From Methyloprofundus sp. (GTDB lineage Bacteria > Pseudomonadota > Gammaproteobacteria > Methylococcales > Methylomonadaceae), in contig JAUXBW010000157.1 in assembly GCA_030619185.1 (NCBI GenBank), positions 1 through 5,512 on the forward strand: a DNA stretch of 5,512 nt, given 5' to 3'. Under the pieces are notes generated by a model that worked only from the letters and a program-made list of their open reading frames with translations, was not told the DNA's origin and made no database searches. A program made the translations under genes and the position numbers. Position 1 is the stretch's first letter, and every line of letters begins with the position of its first letter. Below are positions 5,447 through 5,512 of the stretch, piece after piece.

Positions 5447-5487
5447 TTTGTACGATGCCTTAAAAATATAGGTACAAAGAATTTTTT
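5447..5487 (+). terminator. Weak hairpin with T-run, possible terminator
   Basis: TTTGTAC (5447-5453) and GTACAAA (5472-5478) pair over 7 bases around an 18-base loop, followed three bases later by six T (5482-5487). The stem is AU-rich and the loop large, so termination would be inefficient at best. It is recorded because it would close a short transcript from the 5297 motif. Confidence 0.2.
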
Positions 5488-5512
5488 AGTGCATTGCTTG
5501 CGCTAAAATAAC

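Larger units (their letters stand above)
5130..5512. other. 383-base region without a convincing gene
   Basis: No open reading frame of useful length with a ribosome site occurs on either strand; plus-strand ATGs meet stops within three codons. The region holds a minus-strand terminator (5147-5175), a short GC-rich palindrome (5277-5291), a sigma-54-like motif (5297-5313), a 10-base direct repeat (5261-5270 and 5404-5413) and a weak hairpin with a T-run (5447-5487). It should contain the promoter of the M41-like gene, but I could not pin one down. The plus strand may also be the upstream region of a gene beyond 5512. Confidence 0.7.

Overview
The window carries part of a cobalamin (vitamin B12) corrin-ring gene cluster, with two zinc-metallopeptidase-like genes placed among its members. 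The organism is probably a gammaproteobacterium of moderate GC content. A Methylococcales-type methanotroph is my best guess. It rests on the style of the cob genes and on the GTAGGAGCGG...TTTAG...CCGC repeats, which resemble REP elements common in gammaproteobacteria. This is inference from memory, not a search result.

Layout, left to right. Positions 2659 down to 1 (minus strand) hold a tight unit transcribed leftward: cbiD, then a fused cbiE-cbiT (cobL-type) gene overlapping it by 11 bases, then the first 97 codons of cobI/cbiL, which runs off the left edge. A 113-base divergent intergenic region (2660-2772) holds a perfect 9-base-arm inverted repeat and a candidate promoter for each direction. 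Positions 2773-3558 (plus) encode an M48-family lipoprotein metallopeptidase. It converges on cbiC (3775-4437, minus). The space between the two stop codons is mostly filled by four REP-like units in a nested inverted arrangement. Upstream of cbiC on the same strand is a gene for a 213-residue protein resembling a stand-alone FtsH-type M41 peptidase domain (4488-5129). The last 383 bases have no convincing gene. They hold a clear minus-strand intrinsic terminator only 17 bases before that gene's start codon, plus weaker candidate signals.

How the genes fit together: CobI/CbiL, CbiD, CbiET and CbiC supply the C20, C1, C5 and C15 methylations (with C12 decarboxylation) and the final methyl migration that gives (hydrogeno- or cobyrinate-type) cobyrinic acid. 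CbiD is classically the cobalt-early (anaerobic) enzyme, but it also occurs beside cobL in pseudomonad-type clusters. The window alone therefore does not settle which route is used. The two peptidases have no evident role in B12 synthesis and look like neighbours rather than partners.

I did not find a new multi-gene system. The points most worth a second look are the terminator directly in front of the M41-like gene, the orphan M41-like protein itself, and the nested REP cluster.
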